From Deltaproteobacteria bacterium (lineage in GTDB: Bacteria; Myxococcota_A; UBA9042; PHBI01): a stretch of DNA of 64,000 bases. The stretch covers positions 496,001-560,000 of the forward strand of contig JACKFA010000003.1 of the NCBI GenBank assembly GCA_020632715.1, written 5' to 3'. A program made the translations under genes and the position numbers. This document shows, in pieces, positions 43,702-58,700 of this stretch. Within the stretch, counting starts at the first letter, position 1, and the number at the start of each line of letters is the position of its first letter. The notes beneath the pieces were generated by a model. That model was not told the origin of the DNA, searched no databases, and saw only the letters and a program-made list of their open reading frames with translations.

Positions 43702-46700
43702 ATGCCTCACCCCTGTCGCGTCGGCGCGCCTCCGTCTCGCGCGCCCGGCGTCGCGTCCGTCGTCGCGGTCGCGCTCTGCCTGGCGCTCGCCGCCCAGGTG
43801 GGCTGCGGCTCCGACGAGCCCGCCCCCGCGCCACCCGGGGCGCGCGCCACCTTGAAGGTCGCGCCGCTCGCCGGTCTCGGGCGCGTGGCCTACACGATCC
43901 GCGTCGAGAACGGAGCGCACGCCGTCGTGAACGAGGTGGACGTCGACTCGAGCGCCTACGGCGACGGTCGCGGCAGCCTCAGCTACGTGACCCCGTGCGA
44001 CGCGACGTCCAACGACAACACCGTCATCCTCACGATCACCGACATCTACGACGAGGGCGGCGCCCTCGTGCCCCCGGGCGAGTGGCTGAACCCGACCCCC
44101 GTCTCGGTGCCCTTCACCTGCGAACCCGACGCCGACGTCGCCGTCGACATCAACCTCACCGTCGCGCGCGCCGCGAAGCGCGGCTTCTTCGACATCGGCG
44201 TCAGCTTCGACGACGTCTTCTGCTCGGCCAAGCTCGACTGCGTGAAGGACGGCGCCGACCTCGACCTCCTCACGAACCCGGCGACCGGCGCGCGCGATCT
44301 GACCGCGGTCCTCGGCTTCGCGTGCGCCGCCGGCGCGGGCGCCGCCGACACCTTCCTCTACCTCGACAACCCCGTCATCACCTGCGTCGGCGGGATCGCG
44401 CCGACCGTCGTCGACGTGCGCGGGCTCGGCAACGTCGACCTCGCGTCACCGCCCTCCGGCGACCCGGCCCACACCCTCTTCGGCGCGGCCGTCTACCGCG
44501 GCCCCGGCGCCCAGGGCGAGCTCGCCTACTGGAACGTCGCGCTCGGGCTCGACACGAGCCACATCGGCGCCCGCTGCACCCTCCGCGTCCGCGGGACGGC
44601 CGCGCCGCGCGCCTTCGTCGAGGGCGTGGGCGGCTTCGAGACGCCGGACGGCTGGACCTGGCCCTTCATCGAGTGGGACGTCGACCTCGCGGACGCCTCC
44701 GGGCGCCTCTGCGAGTCGCACCCGCTCGACGCGGCCCCGCCCGGCGTCGCGACGCGCTACACCGGGCTCACCGCGCCGCGGCGCTTCCTCCACGAGTACC
44801 GGCGCTCGACGGACGAGGTGCGCACGGCGTCGGGGGCCGTGTCGTGCTACGACGCCGAGCAGAACGGCGACGAGACCGGCGTCGACTGCGGCGGGAGCTG
44901 CGTCGACTGCCGCGTCCTCACCGGCACCTGCGAGGACGGCGCGCAGAACCAGGACGAGACCGGCCTCGACTGCGGCGGCGCCACCTGCGGCCCCTGCGGC
45001 GACGGATCCCCCTGCGAGCTCGATCGCGACTGCCTCTCCGCCACGTGTGACGGCGCCTTCTGCCGCGCCCCGGCGTGCGACGACCACCGCCAGAACGGCG
45101 ACGAGACCGGCGTCGACTGCGGCGGCGCCACGTGCCTCCTGTGCCCGGGGACGGCGACCGACGACCCCGAGCAGTGCGTCACGCACACCGTCGTCGACGG
45201 CGTCTGCGCCGAGCCGAGCTGCACCGACGGGCAGCGCGACGGCGACGAGACCGGCCCCGACTGCGGCGGGAGCTGCGATCCCTGCGATCCCGGCCTGCCC
45301 TGCGACGGGGCGGTCGACTGCGCGACGCTCGTCTGCGGCGAGACGGTCTGCGAGGACGCGCGCTGCGACGACGGGCAGCAGAACGGCGACGAGGCCGGCG
45401 TCGACTGCGGCGGCTCCTGCCTCGCCTGCACCGGCACCCCCGAGACCGACCCGAACGTCTGCGCGAGCCACGTCATCGTGAACGGCGCGTGCGCGCCGCC
45501 GCGCTGCGACGACGGTCAGCTCAACGGCTTCGAGACGGGGCAGGACTGCGGCGGCACGTGCGGGCCCTGCGAGGTCGGGAACCCCTGCGACATCGACGCC
45601 GACTGCGTCACGCGCGTGTGCGCCCTCGGCTTCTGCCGCGAGCCGAGCTGCGACGACGGGCGCCTCGACCAGGACGAGGTCGGGATCGACTGCGGCGGGG
45701 AGACCTGCCTCGCCTGCACCGGCACGCCCGTCGACGACCCGACGGAGTGCGCGAGCGGCACCGTCACGGACGGCGTCTGCGCCGCGCCGACCTGCGACGA
45801 CGACACCGTGAACGGCGGCGAGACCGGGCCCGACTGCGGCGGGCCGTGCGATCCGTGCGGCCCCGGCTTCCCCTGCGACGACGCGAGCGACTGCACGGCG
45901 CTCGTGTGCGGCGGCGGGATCTGCCCCGAGGCGCGCTGCGACGACCGCGTGCAGAACGGCGACGAGACCGGCGTCGACTGCGGCGGCTCGTGTGGCGTCT
46001 GCGGCGGCGGGACCCCCGTGCCGCTCATCGGCTCGCGCTGTGCGAGCGGCGTGCTGCTCGAGGACGGCACCTGCGGCACGGCGACCTGCGACGACGGCCT
46101 CCAGAACCAGGGCGAGGCGAGCGTCGACTGCGGCGGGCCCTGCGCGCCGTGCATCACGGGCGAGCCCTGCGTCGCGGCCTACCAGTGCTGGTCGGGGGTC
46201 TGCACGGCCGGCTTCTGCCGCGACCCGACGTGCGACGACGGCGTCTGGAACGGGCAGGAGGCGGGCGTCGACTGCGGCGGCTCCTGCGGCCTCTGCCCGG
46301 GCGAGCCCTGCGACGACCCCGCCGCTTGCTCGTCGCGCGTCGGCTACGCCACGCCGGACGGCCTCGTGTGCGTGGCCCCGTCCTGCAAGGACCACATGCA
46401 GAACGGCTCGGAGACCGGGCTCGACTGCGGCGGTCCGTGTGAGCCGTGCGACGACGGCTTCATCTGCCGCGGCCCGGTCGACTGCAAGAGCCGCGTGTGC
46501 GTCGACGGCCTGTGCACGCCGGGCGACTGCCACGATCGGATCATGAACGGCGACGAGACGCGCGTCGACTGCGGCGGGCGCTGCGGCTCGTGCGCGCAGA
46601 CGACCTGCACCGCGGACGAGCAGTGCATGAGCCGGCAGTGCGACCTCGAGACCGGCAAGTGCACCGAGCCGACCTGCACGGACGGCGTCCAGAACTGGGA

Positions 46701-49700
46701 CGAGGTCGGCGTGGACCTCGGCGGGCACTGCGGCGGCGCGCCGGACCTCTGGATCTGCGAGACGGGCGCGCAGTGCGACTCGGGGATCTGCTACCGCGGC
46801 TACTGCCGGCCGCCGAGCTGCGACGACGACCGCCTCGACCAGGACGAGACCGGCGTCGACTGCGGCGGGGCCTACTGCAACGCCTGCACGGACGCGCCGT
46901 GCTCGTCGGGGAGCGAGTGCGCGAGCGGCGTGTGCGGCGAGCTCCCGACGGGAGACAAGTGCGTCCGCCCGCGCTGCGACGACGACGTGCAGAACGGCTA
47001 CGAGACGGGCAAGGACTGCGGCGGCAACTGCGCGCCGTGCCCGACGGGCACCGAGTGCACGGCGCACGCGCAGTGCGACTCGCGCGTGTGCTGGGCGGGG
47101 CGCTGCATGCCGGCGTCGTGCCAGGACGGGAAGAAGAACGGCGACGAGGTCGGCGTCGACTGCGGCGGCTCGCGCTGCGGGCGCTGCCCGTTCGAGACGT
47201 GCACGGCGGACGCGCAGTGCGGGAGCCTCTCGTGCGTGAACGGGCAGTGCCGCCCGCCGAGCTGCAGCGACCGGATCCGGAACGGCAACGAGGTCGGGCT
47301 CGACTGCGGCGGGAGCTGCGCGCCGTGCGGCACCGGGCAGCCCTGCGTCTTCGGCCAGGACTGCGCGAGCGGCAACTGCGACGCCGGCTTCTGCCGCGAC
47401 CCGACGTGCTCGGACGGGGCGCTGAACCAGGGCGAGCGCGGCGTCGACTGCGGCGGCCCCTGCCTCGCGTGCCCGGAGCTCCCGTGCTCGGTGCCCGGCG
47501 AGTGCATGTCGGGCCTCTGCGACGACGGCAGCTGCACGGCGCCGTCGTGCACCGACCAGACCCAGAACGGCGACGAGGAGGCGGTCGACTGCGGCGGGCC
47601 CTGCGCGCCGTGCCCGACGGGGATCGAGTGCACCTACGGGTGGCAGTGCGAGTCGGGGAACTGCTGGCGCGGGATGTGCCTCGCGGCGAGCTGCTGGGAT
47701 GGGCTCGAGAACGGCGACGAGGTCGACGTCGACTGCGGCGGGCGCTGCGGCGCGTGCGGGGACGTCACGTGCACGACGGGGGCGGTCTGCGCGAGCCGGA
47801 TCTGCGAGGCCGGGCACTGCACCGAGCCGGCCTGCGACGACGGGGTCAAGAACGGCCCCGAGACCGGCGTCGACTGCGGCGGGCGCTGCGCGCCGTGCGA
47901 GGAGATAGGCGACGGCTGCCTCCTCGACGTGGACTGCCGCTCCGGCGCCTGCATCGGCGACACCTGCACGACGCCGAGCTGCTTCGACGGCGAGATGAAC
48001 GGCGACGAGACCTGGGTCGACTGCGGCGGGAGCTGCCTCCCCTGCCAGTCGACCGAGTGCCAGGACGGCGAGCCCTGCGCGAACGGCCCGTGCTCGGGCG
48101 GCGTGTGCCCGGCGCCGAGCTGCTCGGACGGGCGCAAGAACGGCCACGAGACGGACATCGACTGCGGCGGGCCCTGCGCCCCCTGCTACCCGGGCGAGAT
48201 CTGCACGTCGCCGTGGGTGTGCGAGTCGCGCGTCTGCAACGGCGGCGTCTGCCTCCCCGCGAGCTGCCACGACGGCGTCCGGAACCAGGGCGAGGTGTAC
48301 GCCGACTGCGGTGGCCCCTGCGCCGCCTGCCCGGTGACGGGCTGCACGGCGGACGCGCAGTGCGCGAGCCTCCGCTGCGTCGGCGGGCAGTGCGCGGACG
48401 CGACCTGCTCCGACGGTGTGGCCAACGGGCTCGAGACGGGCGTCGACTGCGGCGGCTACTGCGGGCCCTGCGCCGAGGGTCCGTGCCGCTACGACGCGGA
48501 CTGCGTGACCGGCGCCTGCCGCGACGGGATCTGCCGCGCCGCGACGTGCTTCGACGGCGTCCCGAACCAGGGCGAGACGGGCGTCGACTGCGGCGGGCCG
48601 TGCAAGTCGTGCTGGAACGCCGAGTGTACGACCGACACGCAGTGCGCCTCGCAGATCTGCGAGCTCGGGAAGTGCGCGACCCCGACCTGCACGGACGGCG
48701 TCCGGAACGGGGCCGAGACGGCGACGGACTGCGGCGGCCCCTGCCACGCCTGCGGCGCCGGCGCGCCGTGCCGCGAGGGCTCCGACTGCGACTCGCTCGT
48801 CTGCAGGTCGGGGATCTGCCAGGCGCCGACGTGCCGCGATGGCGTCCGGAACGGCGACGAGACGAAGGGCGACTGCGGCGGGAGCTGCGGGGCGTGCCCG
48901 CAGCAGGGGTGCACCGACGGGATCCAGTGCGCGAGCCGGATCTGCTCGAACGGCGAGTGCCAGGCGTCGAGCTGCGGCGACGGCGTGCTCAACGGCCTCG
49001 AGTCCGGCGTCGACTGCGGCGGCTACTGCGCCGCCTGCCCCGACCGGAGCCCGTGCGACAGCGGCGCCGACTGCCAGTCGGCCGCGTGCTTCCTCGACTA
49101 CTGCCGCCCGCCGAGCTGCACCGACGGCTACCGCAACGGCGCCGAGGAGGGCGTCGACTGCGGCGGCGGCTGCAAGTCGTGCGCGGGGGTGCAGTGCTTC
49201 GACGGCTCGCAGTGCGCGAGCGGCGTCTGCGCCTTCAACGTGTGCCTCCCGCCGACCTGCGAGGACGGCATCAAGAACGGGAGCGAGCAGGGCAAGGACT
49301 GCGGCGGGTCCTGCAAGGCCTGCCCGCCGCTCACGGACTGCGTGTCGGGCTTCGACTGCACCGCGGGCTACTGCTTCGTCGGCCAGTGCCCGACCCCGAA
49401 TTGCCGCGACGGGATCCAGAACGGCTTCGAGACGGGCGTCGACTGCGGCCCCGGGTGCGGTCCGTGCCCACAGACCGGCTGCACGGGGCCGGAGGGGTGC
49501 GCGAGCCGCGTGTGCGTGAACGGCCTCTGCCAGACCCCGAGCTGCTACGACGGCGTCCAGAACGGCGCCGAGAGCGGGGTCGACTGCGGTGGCTGGTGCA
49601 ACGCCTGCGGCCCGGACGAGCCGTGCGACTGGGCGGGCGACTGCACGAGCGGCAACTGCCTCTTCGGGCGCTGCCCGGTCGCCTCGTGCTGGGACGGCGT

Positions 49701-52700
49701 GCGCAATCAGGGCGAGACCGAGGTCGACTGCGGCGGGCCCTGCCTCCCGTGCCACCCGGACGCCTGCAACGACGGCAGCGAGTGCCCGAGCGGGGTGTGC
49801 ACGAACCACATCTGCGCGCCGGCGACCTGCACCGACGGGCGCCGGAACGGCGGCGAGACCGGCACCGACTGCGGCGGGCCCTGCCGCGCGTGCTACCCCG
49901 GCTGGGAGTGCACGACGGGGGCGACCTGCACGAGCGGCGTCTGCCGCGGGGGGATCTGCCAGGCGCCGACGTGCTCGGACGGGATCCAGAACGGCTACGA
50001 GACGGGCACCGACTGCGGCCCGGACTGCGGCCTCTGCCCCGGCGAGACCGCGCCGACCGCGCCGAGCTGCGCGTCGGGCGTCATCCGGAACGGCGTCTGC
50101 GTCGCGCCGACCTGCGCCGACGGGCTCAAGAACGGCAACGAGGCCGGGCAGGACTGCGGCGGGAGCTTCTGCGCCCCCTGCGGCGGCGGGAACCGCTGCG
50201 CGCGCGACATCGACTGCGAGAGCGGCGTCTGCCGCTTCGGCTTCTGCCGCGACGCGACCTGCTGGGACGGCGTCCAGAACGGTAGCGAGCTCGGCGTCGA
50301 CTGCGGCGGCTTCCCGTGCCTCTCGTGCCCCGGGACGGAGGCGCCCGGGCCGGAGTCGTGCGCGTCGGGGGTGATCCTCGACGGGCGCTGCCAGCCCCCG
50401 CGCTGCGACGATCACCTCTGGAACGGCATCGAGACGAACGTCGACTGCGGCGGGAACTGCGTCCCCTGCGGGCCAGGCGTCGACTGCGTCGTCGACAGCG
50501 ACTGCTCGACGAAGCACTGCGACGGCGGGATCTGCGTGCGCGCGACGTGCGACGACGGGCGCCGGAACGGCGGCGAGACGGGCGTCGACTGCGGCGGCAC
50601 GTGCGGGGCGTGCGACGGCTACCCGTCGCCGGCGCCGCAGTATTGCGCGAGCGGCGTGCTCGACGGGGACGGGATCTGCGTCGCCCCGACGTGCAGCGAC
50701 GGGCTGAAGAACGGCACCGAGAGCGCCGAGGACTGCGGCGGCGGCTGCCCCCTCTGCGAGGACGGCCTCCCGTGCCGCGGCGACGGCGACTGCCAGTCGG
50801 GCGCGTGCGTCTACGGCTACTGCTTCCCGCCGAGCTGCCACGACACGGTGCGGAACGGCGACGAGCTCGGCATCGACTGCGGCGGGACGAGCTGCTTCGG
50901 CTGCTACGAGTTCGAGTGCACGGCGGACGACCAGTGCTGGTCGCAGATCTGCGACGGCGGCGTGTGCGCGGCCCCGCGCTGCAACGACGGCAAGCAGAAC
51001 GGCTTCGAGACCGGCAAGGACTGCGGCGGGCCGTGCCCGGCGTGCGACTTCGGGTGGCGCTGCACGAAGAACGTCGACTGCACGAGCAAGGTCTGCCAGG
51101 GCGGGATCTGCCAGCCGCCGTCGTGCACGGACGGCGTCAAGAACGGGAGCGAGGCCGGGCTCGACTGCGGCGGCGTCTGCGGCGGGTGCTTCGACACGAT
51201 CTGCACGAAGCCCGGGGACTGCGCGTCGGGCGTCTGCGTCGGCGGCGTCTGCCAGGCGCCGACCTGCACCGACCACGTGCTCAACGCGAACGAGGCGCAG
51301 ACGGACTGCGGCGGCTGGTGCGAGCCCTGCGGCGACTACGTCGAGTGCCGCTGGGAGGGCGACTGCGAGTCGGGGATCTGCGTCGGCGGCTACTGCCGCC
51401 CCGCGAGCTGCAAGGACCGCAAGCGCAACGGCGACGAGACGGGGATCGACTGCGGCGGGAGCTGCAAGAAGTGCAGCAAGATCGGCTGCCTGTCGGGCGA
51501 CGAGTGCGCGAGCGGCGTCTGCACCGACGGGATCTGCATGCCGCCGACCTGCACGGACGGCCGCCAGAACGGGCTCGAGACCGGGCGCGACTGCGGCGGC
51601 GTCTGCCGCGCGTGCGGCCCGGGCAACGAGTGCGACGATCCGGGCGACTGCACCTCGCTCGTCTGCGCCGACGGCGTCTGCCAGCCGCCGAGCTGCCACG
51701 ATCGCACGCAGAACGGCGCCGAGATCGGCGTCGACTGCGGCGGCGGCTGCGGCTCCTGCTACCAGACGGGCTGCCTCGAGGACGACGACTGCGCGAGCCG
51801 CCACTGCGTCGACATGGCGTGCGCCGAGCCGACCTGCTCGGACGGGATCCTGAACGGCTACGAGACGGAGAAGGACTGCGGCGGCGGGTGCAAGGCGTGC
51901 CCCGACCACCGCGAGTGCCTGAACGGGCAGGACTGCGAGAGCGGGATCTGCTTCGCCGGCTACTGCCGCCCGGCGAGCTGCTACGACCACCAGCAGAACC
52001 AGGGCGAGGACGGCATCGACTGCGGCGGCCCCTGCGCCTTCGTCTGCCCGACGGGGACCTGCGACTACAACTACCAGTGCGCGAGCGGCAACTGCGACGA
52101 CGGCGGCTGCGAGCCGGCGACCTGCGACGACGGGATCTGGAACGGCGCCGAGCAGGGCCCGGACTGCGGCGGCCCGTGCAAGAGCTGCGATCCCGGCTGG
52201 CGCTGCGTGCGCCAGAGCGACTGCAGCAGCCGCGTCTGCCAGGGCGGGATCTGCGCCGACCCGCGCTGCGACGACGGCGTCACGAACGGCCCCGAGGTGC
52301 TCGTCGACTGCGGCGGGAGCTGCGGCCTCTGCCCGGACGACGCCTGCGCCGACTCCCCCGAGTGCGCGAGCTACGTGTGCGTCGGCCAGCGCTGCCAGGA
52401 GCCGACCTGCCTCGACAACGTGCGCAACGGGAGCGAGACGGACGTCGACTGCGGCGGCGCGCTCTGCGGGAAGTGCCGCACGAACCTCAAGTGCGAGGAG
52501 CACGCGGACTGCCTGTCCGGGGTGTGCTTCGCGGGCTACTGCCGCGAGCCGAGCTGCTTCGACAACGTCCGGAACCAGACCGAGACGGGGGTCGACTGCG
52601 GCGGCCCGTGCCGCTTCTGCGAGGGCGACGGCTGCGGGAGCGGCGAGGAGTGCGAGAGCGGCTTCTGCACCGACTTCGTCTGCCTCCCGCCGACCTGCGA

Positions 52701-55700
52701 CGATGGTCGCGAGAACGGGCGCGAGGCGGGGGTCGACTGCGGCGGCCCATGCCGCGGGTGCGATCCCGGGACGCCATGCTACGGGCCGGGCGACTGCGAG
52801 AGCGGCGTCTGCCGGGACGGCGTCTGCCAGGACCCGAGCTGCCGCGACGGGGTCCACAACGGCGACGAGCTCGAGGTCGACTGCGGCGGGAGCTGTGGCG
52901 CCTGCTACGGCGCCGACTGCTTCGCGAACACCGACTGCGGGTCGCGCCTCTGCGTCGAGGGCAAGTGCCTCCTCCCGAGCTGCACCGACGGGATCCACAA
53001 CGGCCAGGAGGAGGACATCGACTGCGGCGGCAACTGCACCGCCTGCCCGAACGAGCACCGCTGCGACGAGGGGCGCGACTGCGCGAGCGGCGTGTGCGTC
53101 GCCGGCTGGTGCCGGCAGTCGAGCTGCTTCGACGGCGTCCGGAACGGCGCCGAGACCTGGGTCGACTGCGGCCCGGGCTGCGGCAAGTGCCACGACGAGC
53201 AGTGCCAGTCGGGGAGCGAGTGCGGGAGCGGGATCTGCGACGGCATCGTCTGCGTCGAGCCGACCTGCACCGACAACCGGAAGAACGGCGCCGAGCGCGG
53301 CGTCGACTGCGGCGGCCCGTGCAAGGGCTGCGGCGGCGGCTGGGACTGCTACACCAACGCCGACTGCGAGAGCTTCGTGTGCGACGGCGGCGTCTGCCAG
53401 GCGCCGACCTGTCGTGACGGTGTGCGAAATGGCACAGAGACGGAGGTCGACTGCGGCGGCGACGCGTGCGGGGCGTGCCCGCTCTACCCGTGCGCGCAGG
53501 CGTCGGACTGCGCGTCGCAGATCTGCATCGACGGGGCGTGCGCGCCGAGCTCCTGCGAGGACGGGATCCAGAACGGCACCGAGACGGCCGTCGACTGCGG
53601 CGGCCGCTGCTTCCCGTGCCTCGACCGCTGCAGCGCCCACCAGGAGTGCCCGAGCGGGGTCTGCTGGAACGGCTACTGCCGCGAGCCGCGCTGCGACGAC
53701 GGCGTCCAGAACGGGGCGGAGAGCGGCATCGACTGCGGCGGCGGCTGCGGGAGCTGCGTCGACGCGGACTGCCTCGTCGACTCGCAGTGCGCGAGCGGGA
53801 AGTGCGTCGGCTTCATCTGCCAGGCGCCGACCTGCAGCGACGGGATCAAGAACGGGCAGGAGACCGGCACGGACTGCGGGCGCAACTGCGGCCCGTGCAC
53901 GTCGGGCTACGAGTGCTCGGAGGCCGCCGACTGCGAGAGCCACCTCTGCTGGGCGGGGGTGTGCCTGCCGTCGACCTGCTACGACGGGATCCGGAACCGC
54001 GACGAGACCGCCGTCGACTGCGGCGGCTCCTTCTGCCGGCGCTGCGAGTACGAGCCCTGCCTCGACCCGAGCCAGTGCGCGAGCAGCGTCTGCGCGGGTG
54101 ACACGTGCCAGCCGCCGACGTGCGACGACCGCCGCCAGAACGGCACCGAGACGGGCGTCGACTGCGGCGGCTGGACGTGCGGTCCGTGCCCGACCGAGCA
54201 GCCCTGCTGGGGGCCGGGCGACTGCGCGAGCGGCGTCTGCGTGAGCGGCTTCTGTCGCGACCCGAACTGCTTCGACGGCGAGCGCAACCAGGGCGAGGTC
54301 GGCACGGACTGCGGCGGCCCCTGCGCCGCCTGCCCGGGGACGACCTGCGTGTCCGGGACCGAGTGCCGGAGCGGGATCTGCGCGGGCGGCCAGTGCCAGG
54401 AGCCGACCTGCAGCGACCACCTGAAGAACGGCTACGAGACCGGTCCCGACTGCGGCGGCAACTGCCCCGCGTGCGACAGCGGCATCGAGTGCCTCTCGGC
54501 CGCGGACTGCGCGTCGCGCCACTGCAAGGGCGGCGTCTGCGTGCGCGCGACCTGCCACGACAACCTCATGAACGGCGACGAGACCGGGCTCGACTGCGGC
54601 GGGAGCTGCGGGAGCTGCGTCGGCGGGACCTGCACCGACGGGACGGACTGCGCGAGCTGGGTCTGCACGGACGGGGTCTGCCAGGCGCCGAGCTGTGACG
54701 ACCGCGTCCTGAACGGGCCGGAGACCGGCGTCGACTGCGGCGGCAACTGCCAGCCCTGCTACACGGGCGAGCCGTGCCAGACGCCGTTCGACTGCGACTC
54801 GAACAGCTGCACCCTCGGCTACTGCCCGGTGCCGCAGTGCCACGACCGGCGCCGCAACGGTGACGAGATCGACGTCGACTGCGGCGGGAGCTGCCCCGCG
54901 TGCCCCGGGCCGACGGGCTGCACCGACGGCTCGCAGTGCGCGAGCGGGGTCTGCATCGAGAGCGTCTGCATGCCGCCGACCTGCCAGGACGGCCTCCAGA
55001 ACGGCTTCGAGCTGGGCGTCGACTGCGGCGGCCCGTGCCGCGCCTGCGAGACGGGCGACCCCTGCGACGTCGCGAGCGACTGCGCGAGCCGGAGCTGTGA
55101 GATCGGGATCTGCCTCCCGCCGAGCTGCCACGATCTCACGCTCAACGGGCGCGAGCGCGGCGTCGACTGCGGCGGCGACTGCATGGCCTGCCCCGGGGAG
55201 CCCGCGACCGAGCCGCGCTTCTGCGCGAGCGGGGTGCTCGCGTCCGACGGGCTCCTCTGCGCCGCGCCGACCTGCGAGGACGGCGTCCAGAACCAGGGCG
55301 AGTCGAGCCCGGACGTCGGCGGCCCGTGCCCGCCGGCCGACGGCGAGCGCCCGTGCAACACCGGCGACGACTGCCCCGATCGCGTCTGCTACCTCGGCTA
55401 CTGCCGCGACGCGACCTGCAACGACCACACGCGCAACGGGCGCGAGGCCGGCACCGACTGCGGCGGCCCCGACTGCCTCGCCTGCCCGGGCGATCCGGCG
55501 CCCGATCCGACCTACTGCGCGAGCGGCCGCCTCATCGACGGCGTCTGCGCCTACCCGGGCTGCCACGACGGGCTCCAGAACGGCTTCGAGACCGGCCTCG
55601 ACTGCGGCGGCCCCTGCGGCGGCTGCGATCCCGGCGACATCTGCCTCACGGGGGCCGACTGCCCGTCGCGCGTCTGCCTCGACGGGGTCTGCCAGGCGCC

Positions 55701-58700
55701 GACCTGCGACGACGGCAAGAAGAACGGCGCCGAGACGGGCGTCGACTGCGGCGGCGCCTGCGGCCTCTGCCCGCTCGCCCCCTGCGGCAGCGGCAACGTC
55801 TGCGCGAGCCGCGTGTGCGCGGACGTGCCGGGCGACGACGTGACCGACCCGGTCTGCGTCGCGCCGACCTGCGACGACCACGAGAAGAACGGCGCCGAGC
55901 GCGACGTGGACTGCGGCGGGGGCTGCGACCCGTGCCCCACGGGCACGCCGGACTGCCGCTTCGGGAGCGACTGCGAGGGCGGCGTCTGCTACGCGGGGCG
56001 CTGCATCGAGCCGAGCTGCACGGACCGCCACACGAACGGCGACGAGACCGGCATGGACTGCGGCGGGAGCTGCCCGCTCAAGTGCCCGGGCGACCCGGCG
56101 ACCGACCCCTCGCAGTGCGTGAGCCAGGTCCTCGTCGACGGGCACTGCGCCGAGCCGACCTGCGAGGACGGCGTCGTCAACGGCTACGAGTGGGGCGTCG
56201 ACTGCGGCGGCGCCTGCCCGCGCTGCGACGTGGGGTGGCCGTGCCGGGGGCCGGCGGACTGCGAGAGCCGCTCGTGCGTCGAGGGGCGCTGCGAGCCGTG
56301 GTCCTGCGACGACGGCGTCAAGAACGGCGACGAGGTGCTCGTCGACTGCGGGAGCGGCTGCGGTGTCTGCCCCGAGCAGCCCTGCACGGCGGACGACCAG
56401 TGCGCGAGCCGCCACTGCCAGGACGGCGTCTGCGTCGAGCCGACCTGCGACGACGGCATCAAGAACCAGAACGAGCGCGGCGTCGACTGGGGCGGCCTCT
56501 GCGGCGGGCTCCCGCCGGAGGAGACCTGCGACGACGGCAGCGAGTGCGCGAGCGGCAACTGCCAGGGGGACTTCTGCCGCGCCCCGACGTGCTCGGACCG
56601 CCACCAGAACCAGGGCGAGAGCGGCATCGACTGCGGCGGCCCCTGCGCGCCGTGCCAGAAGTGCGAGACCTGCGTGAAGCCGACCTGCTCCGACGGGATC
56701 CAGAACGGCTTCGAGTGGGGCGTCGACTGCGGCGCCGGCTGCGCCCCCTGCGACGAGGGCACGGAGTGCGAGGTCGCGTCGGACTGCGCGTCGAGCGTCT
56801 GCGAGGGCGGGATCTGCCAGCCCGCGAGCTGCTTCGACGGCTTCTGGAACGGCAACGAGGAGGGCGTCGACTGCGGCGGGGGCTGCGGCGCGTGCGCCGG
56901 CGAGGCGTGCGACGAGGACGTGGCCTGCGCGAGCCGGAGCTGCGGCGGCGGCGACGCGTCCGGCGTCTGCGACCCGCCGACCTGCTCCGACGGGATCCAG
57001 AACCAGGACGAGTCGACCGCCGACAAGGGCGGCGTCTGCGGCGTCGCGGACGTCGGGGAGCCCTGCCGGCGGGCCACGGACTGCGCCGCCGACGTGTGCG
57101 GCTTCGGCTACTGCCGGCCGTCGGGCTGCCACGACGGCGTCCTGAACGGCGACGAGGAGGGCACCGACTGCGGCGGGCCCTCGTGCAAGGCGTGCGGCGG
57201 GGAGCCGGCGTCCGGCCCGGAGGGCTGCGCGAGCGGCGTCTGGGACGGCGCGACCGGCCTCTGCGTCGAGCGCTCGTGCTCCGATCGGATCCTGAACGGC
57301 GCCGAGGTCGGCATCGACTGCGGCGGGCCGTGCGCGCCGTGCCGCGACGGCGACGACTGCCGCCGCGACAGCGACTGCGCGAGCCGGAGCTGCGCGTTCG
57401 GCCAGTGCGTCCCGCCGTCCTGCTCGGACGGGGTCCAGAACGGCGACGAGAGCGGCGTCGACTGCGGCGCCGCCTGCGGCCGCTGCGCCGGCGAGGCGAC
57501 CGACGACCCGACCTCGTGCGCGAGCCAGATCGCGTCGTTCGGCTACTGCATGCCGCCGTCCTGCGGCGACGGCGTCCGGAACGGGCGCGAGTCGGCCGTC
57601 GACTGCGGCGGGGACTGCGCGGCGTGCCCCATCGCCTCGCCGTGCACGAGCCACGACGAGTGCGCGGTCGGCGCCTGCCAGGAGGGGATCTGCGCGGCGC
57701 CCTCGTGCTTCGACGGCTGGCGCAACAGCGGCGAGACGGGCGTCGACTGCGGCGGGCCGTGCCTCGCGTGCCCCGGGGATCCGCCGCCGGCCGGCCCCGA
57801 GAGCTGCCTCTCGAAGATCGCCCGCCTCGGCTACTGCACGGCCCCCGAGTGCGACGACGGCCAGCAGAACGGCTGGGAGACGGGCGTCGACTGCGGCGGC
57901 CCCTGCGAGCCCTGCGGCGACGGCATGCCCTGCGACTACGTGAGCGACTGCTCGTCGCGCCGCTGCGAGCTCGGGATCTGCGCGCCGCCGACCTGCCACG
58001 ACGGCTTCCAGAACGGCGACGAGACGGGCGTCGACTGCGGCGCCGACTGCGGCCTCTGCCCCGGCGAGCCCGGCCCCGGGGAGCCGCTCCCCGAGGGCCC
58101 GTGGGACTGCGCCTCGAAGACCTGGGACGGCGTGAACTGCCGCGCCCCGACGTGCGGCGACCGCGTGCAGAACCAGGACGAGACCGCCGTCGACTGCGGC
58201 GGGATCTGCCCGCCGTGCTACGTCGGCGGCGGCTGCGTCGACAGCGGGGACTGCTCCGAACAGAGCTGCGGCGGCGGCTTCTGCCACGGCCCGCGCTGCG
58301 ACGACGGCGTCCGGAACGGGCTCGAGCTCGGCATCGACTGCGGCGGCGGCTGCAAGAAGTGCCCGGGCGAGCCGGCGACGAGCCCCGACGAGTGCGAGAG
58401 CGGCAACGTCGCGATGGGCCTCTGCTTCCCGGCGACGTGCTACGACGGGCGCCGGAACGGCGGCGAGACCGGCCCCGACTGCGGCGGCCCGTGCGGGCCG
58501 TGCGAGGTCGGGATCCCGTGCACGCGCCACACGGACTGCACGGGATTTGCGTGTTTCCTCTCGGTCTGCCAGCTGCCGACCTGCTTCGACGGGCGCTGGA
58601 ACGGCGGCGAGACCGGCGTCGACTGCGGCGGGGAGTGCGTGGGTGGCTGCCCGGGCGCGCCGTGCACGCTCGACGGCGAGTGCGCGAGCCTCGTCTGCGG

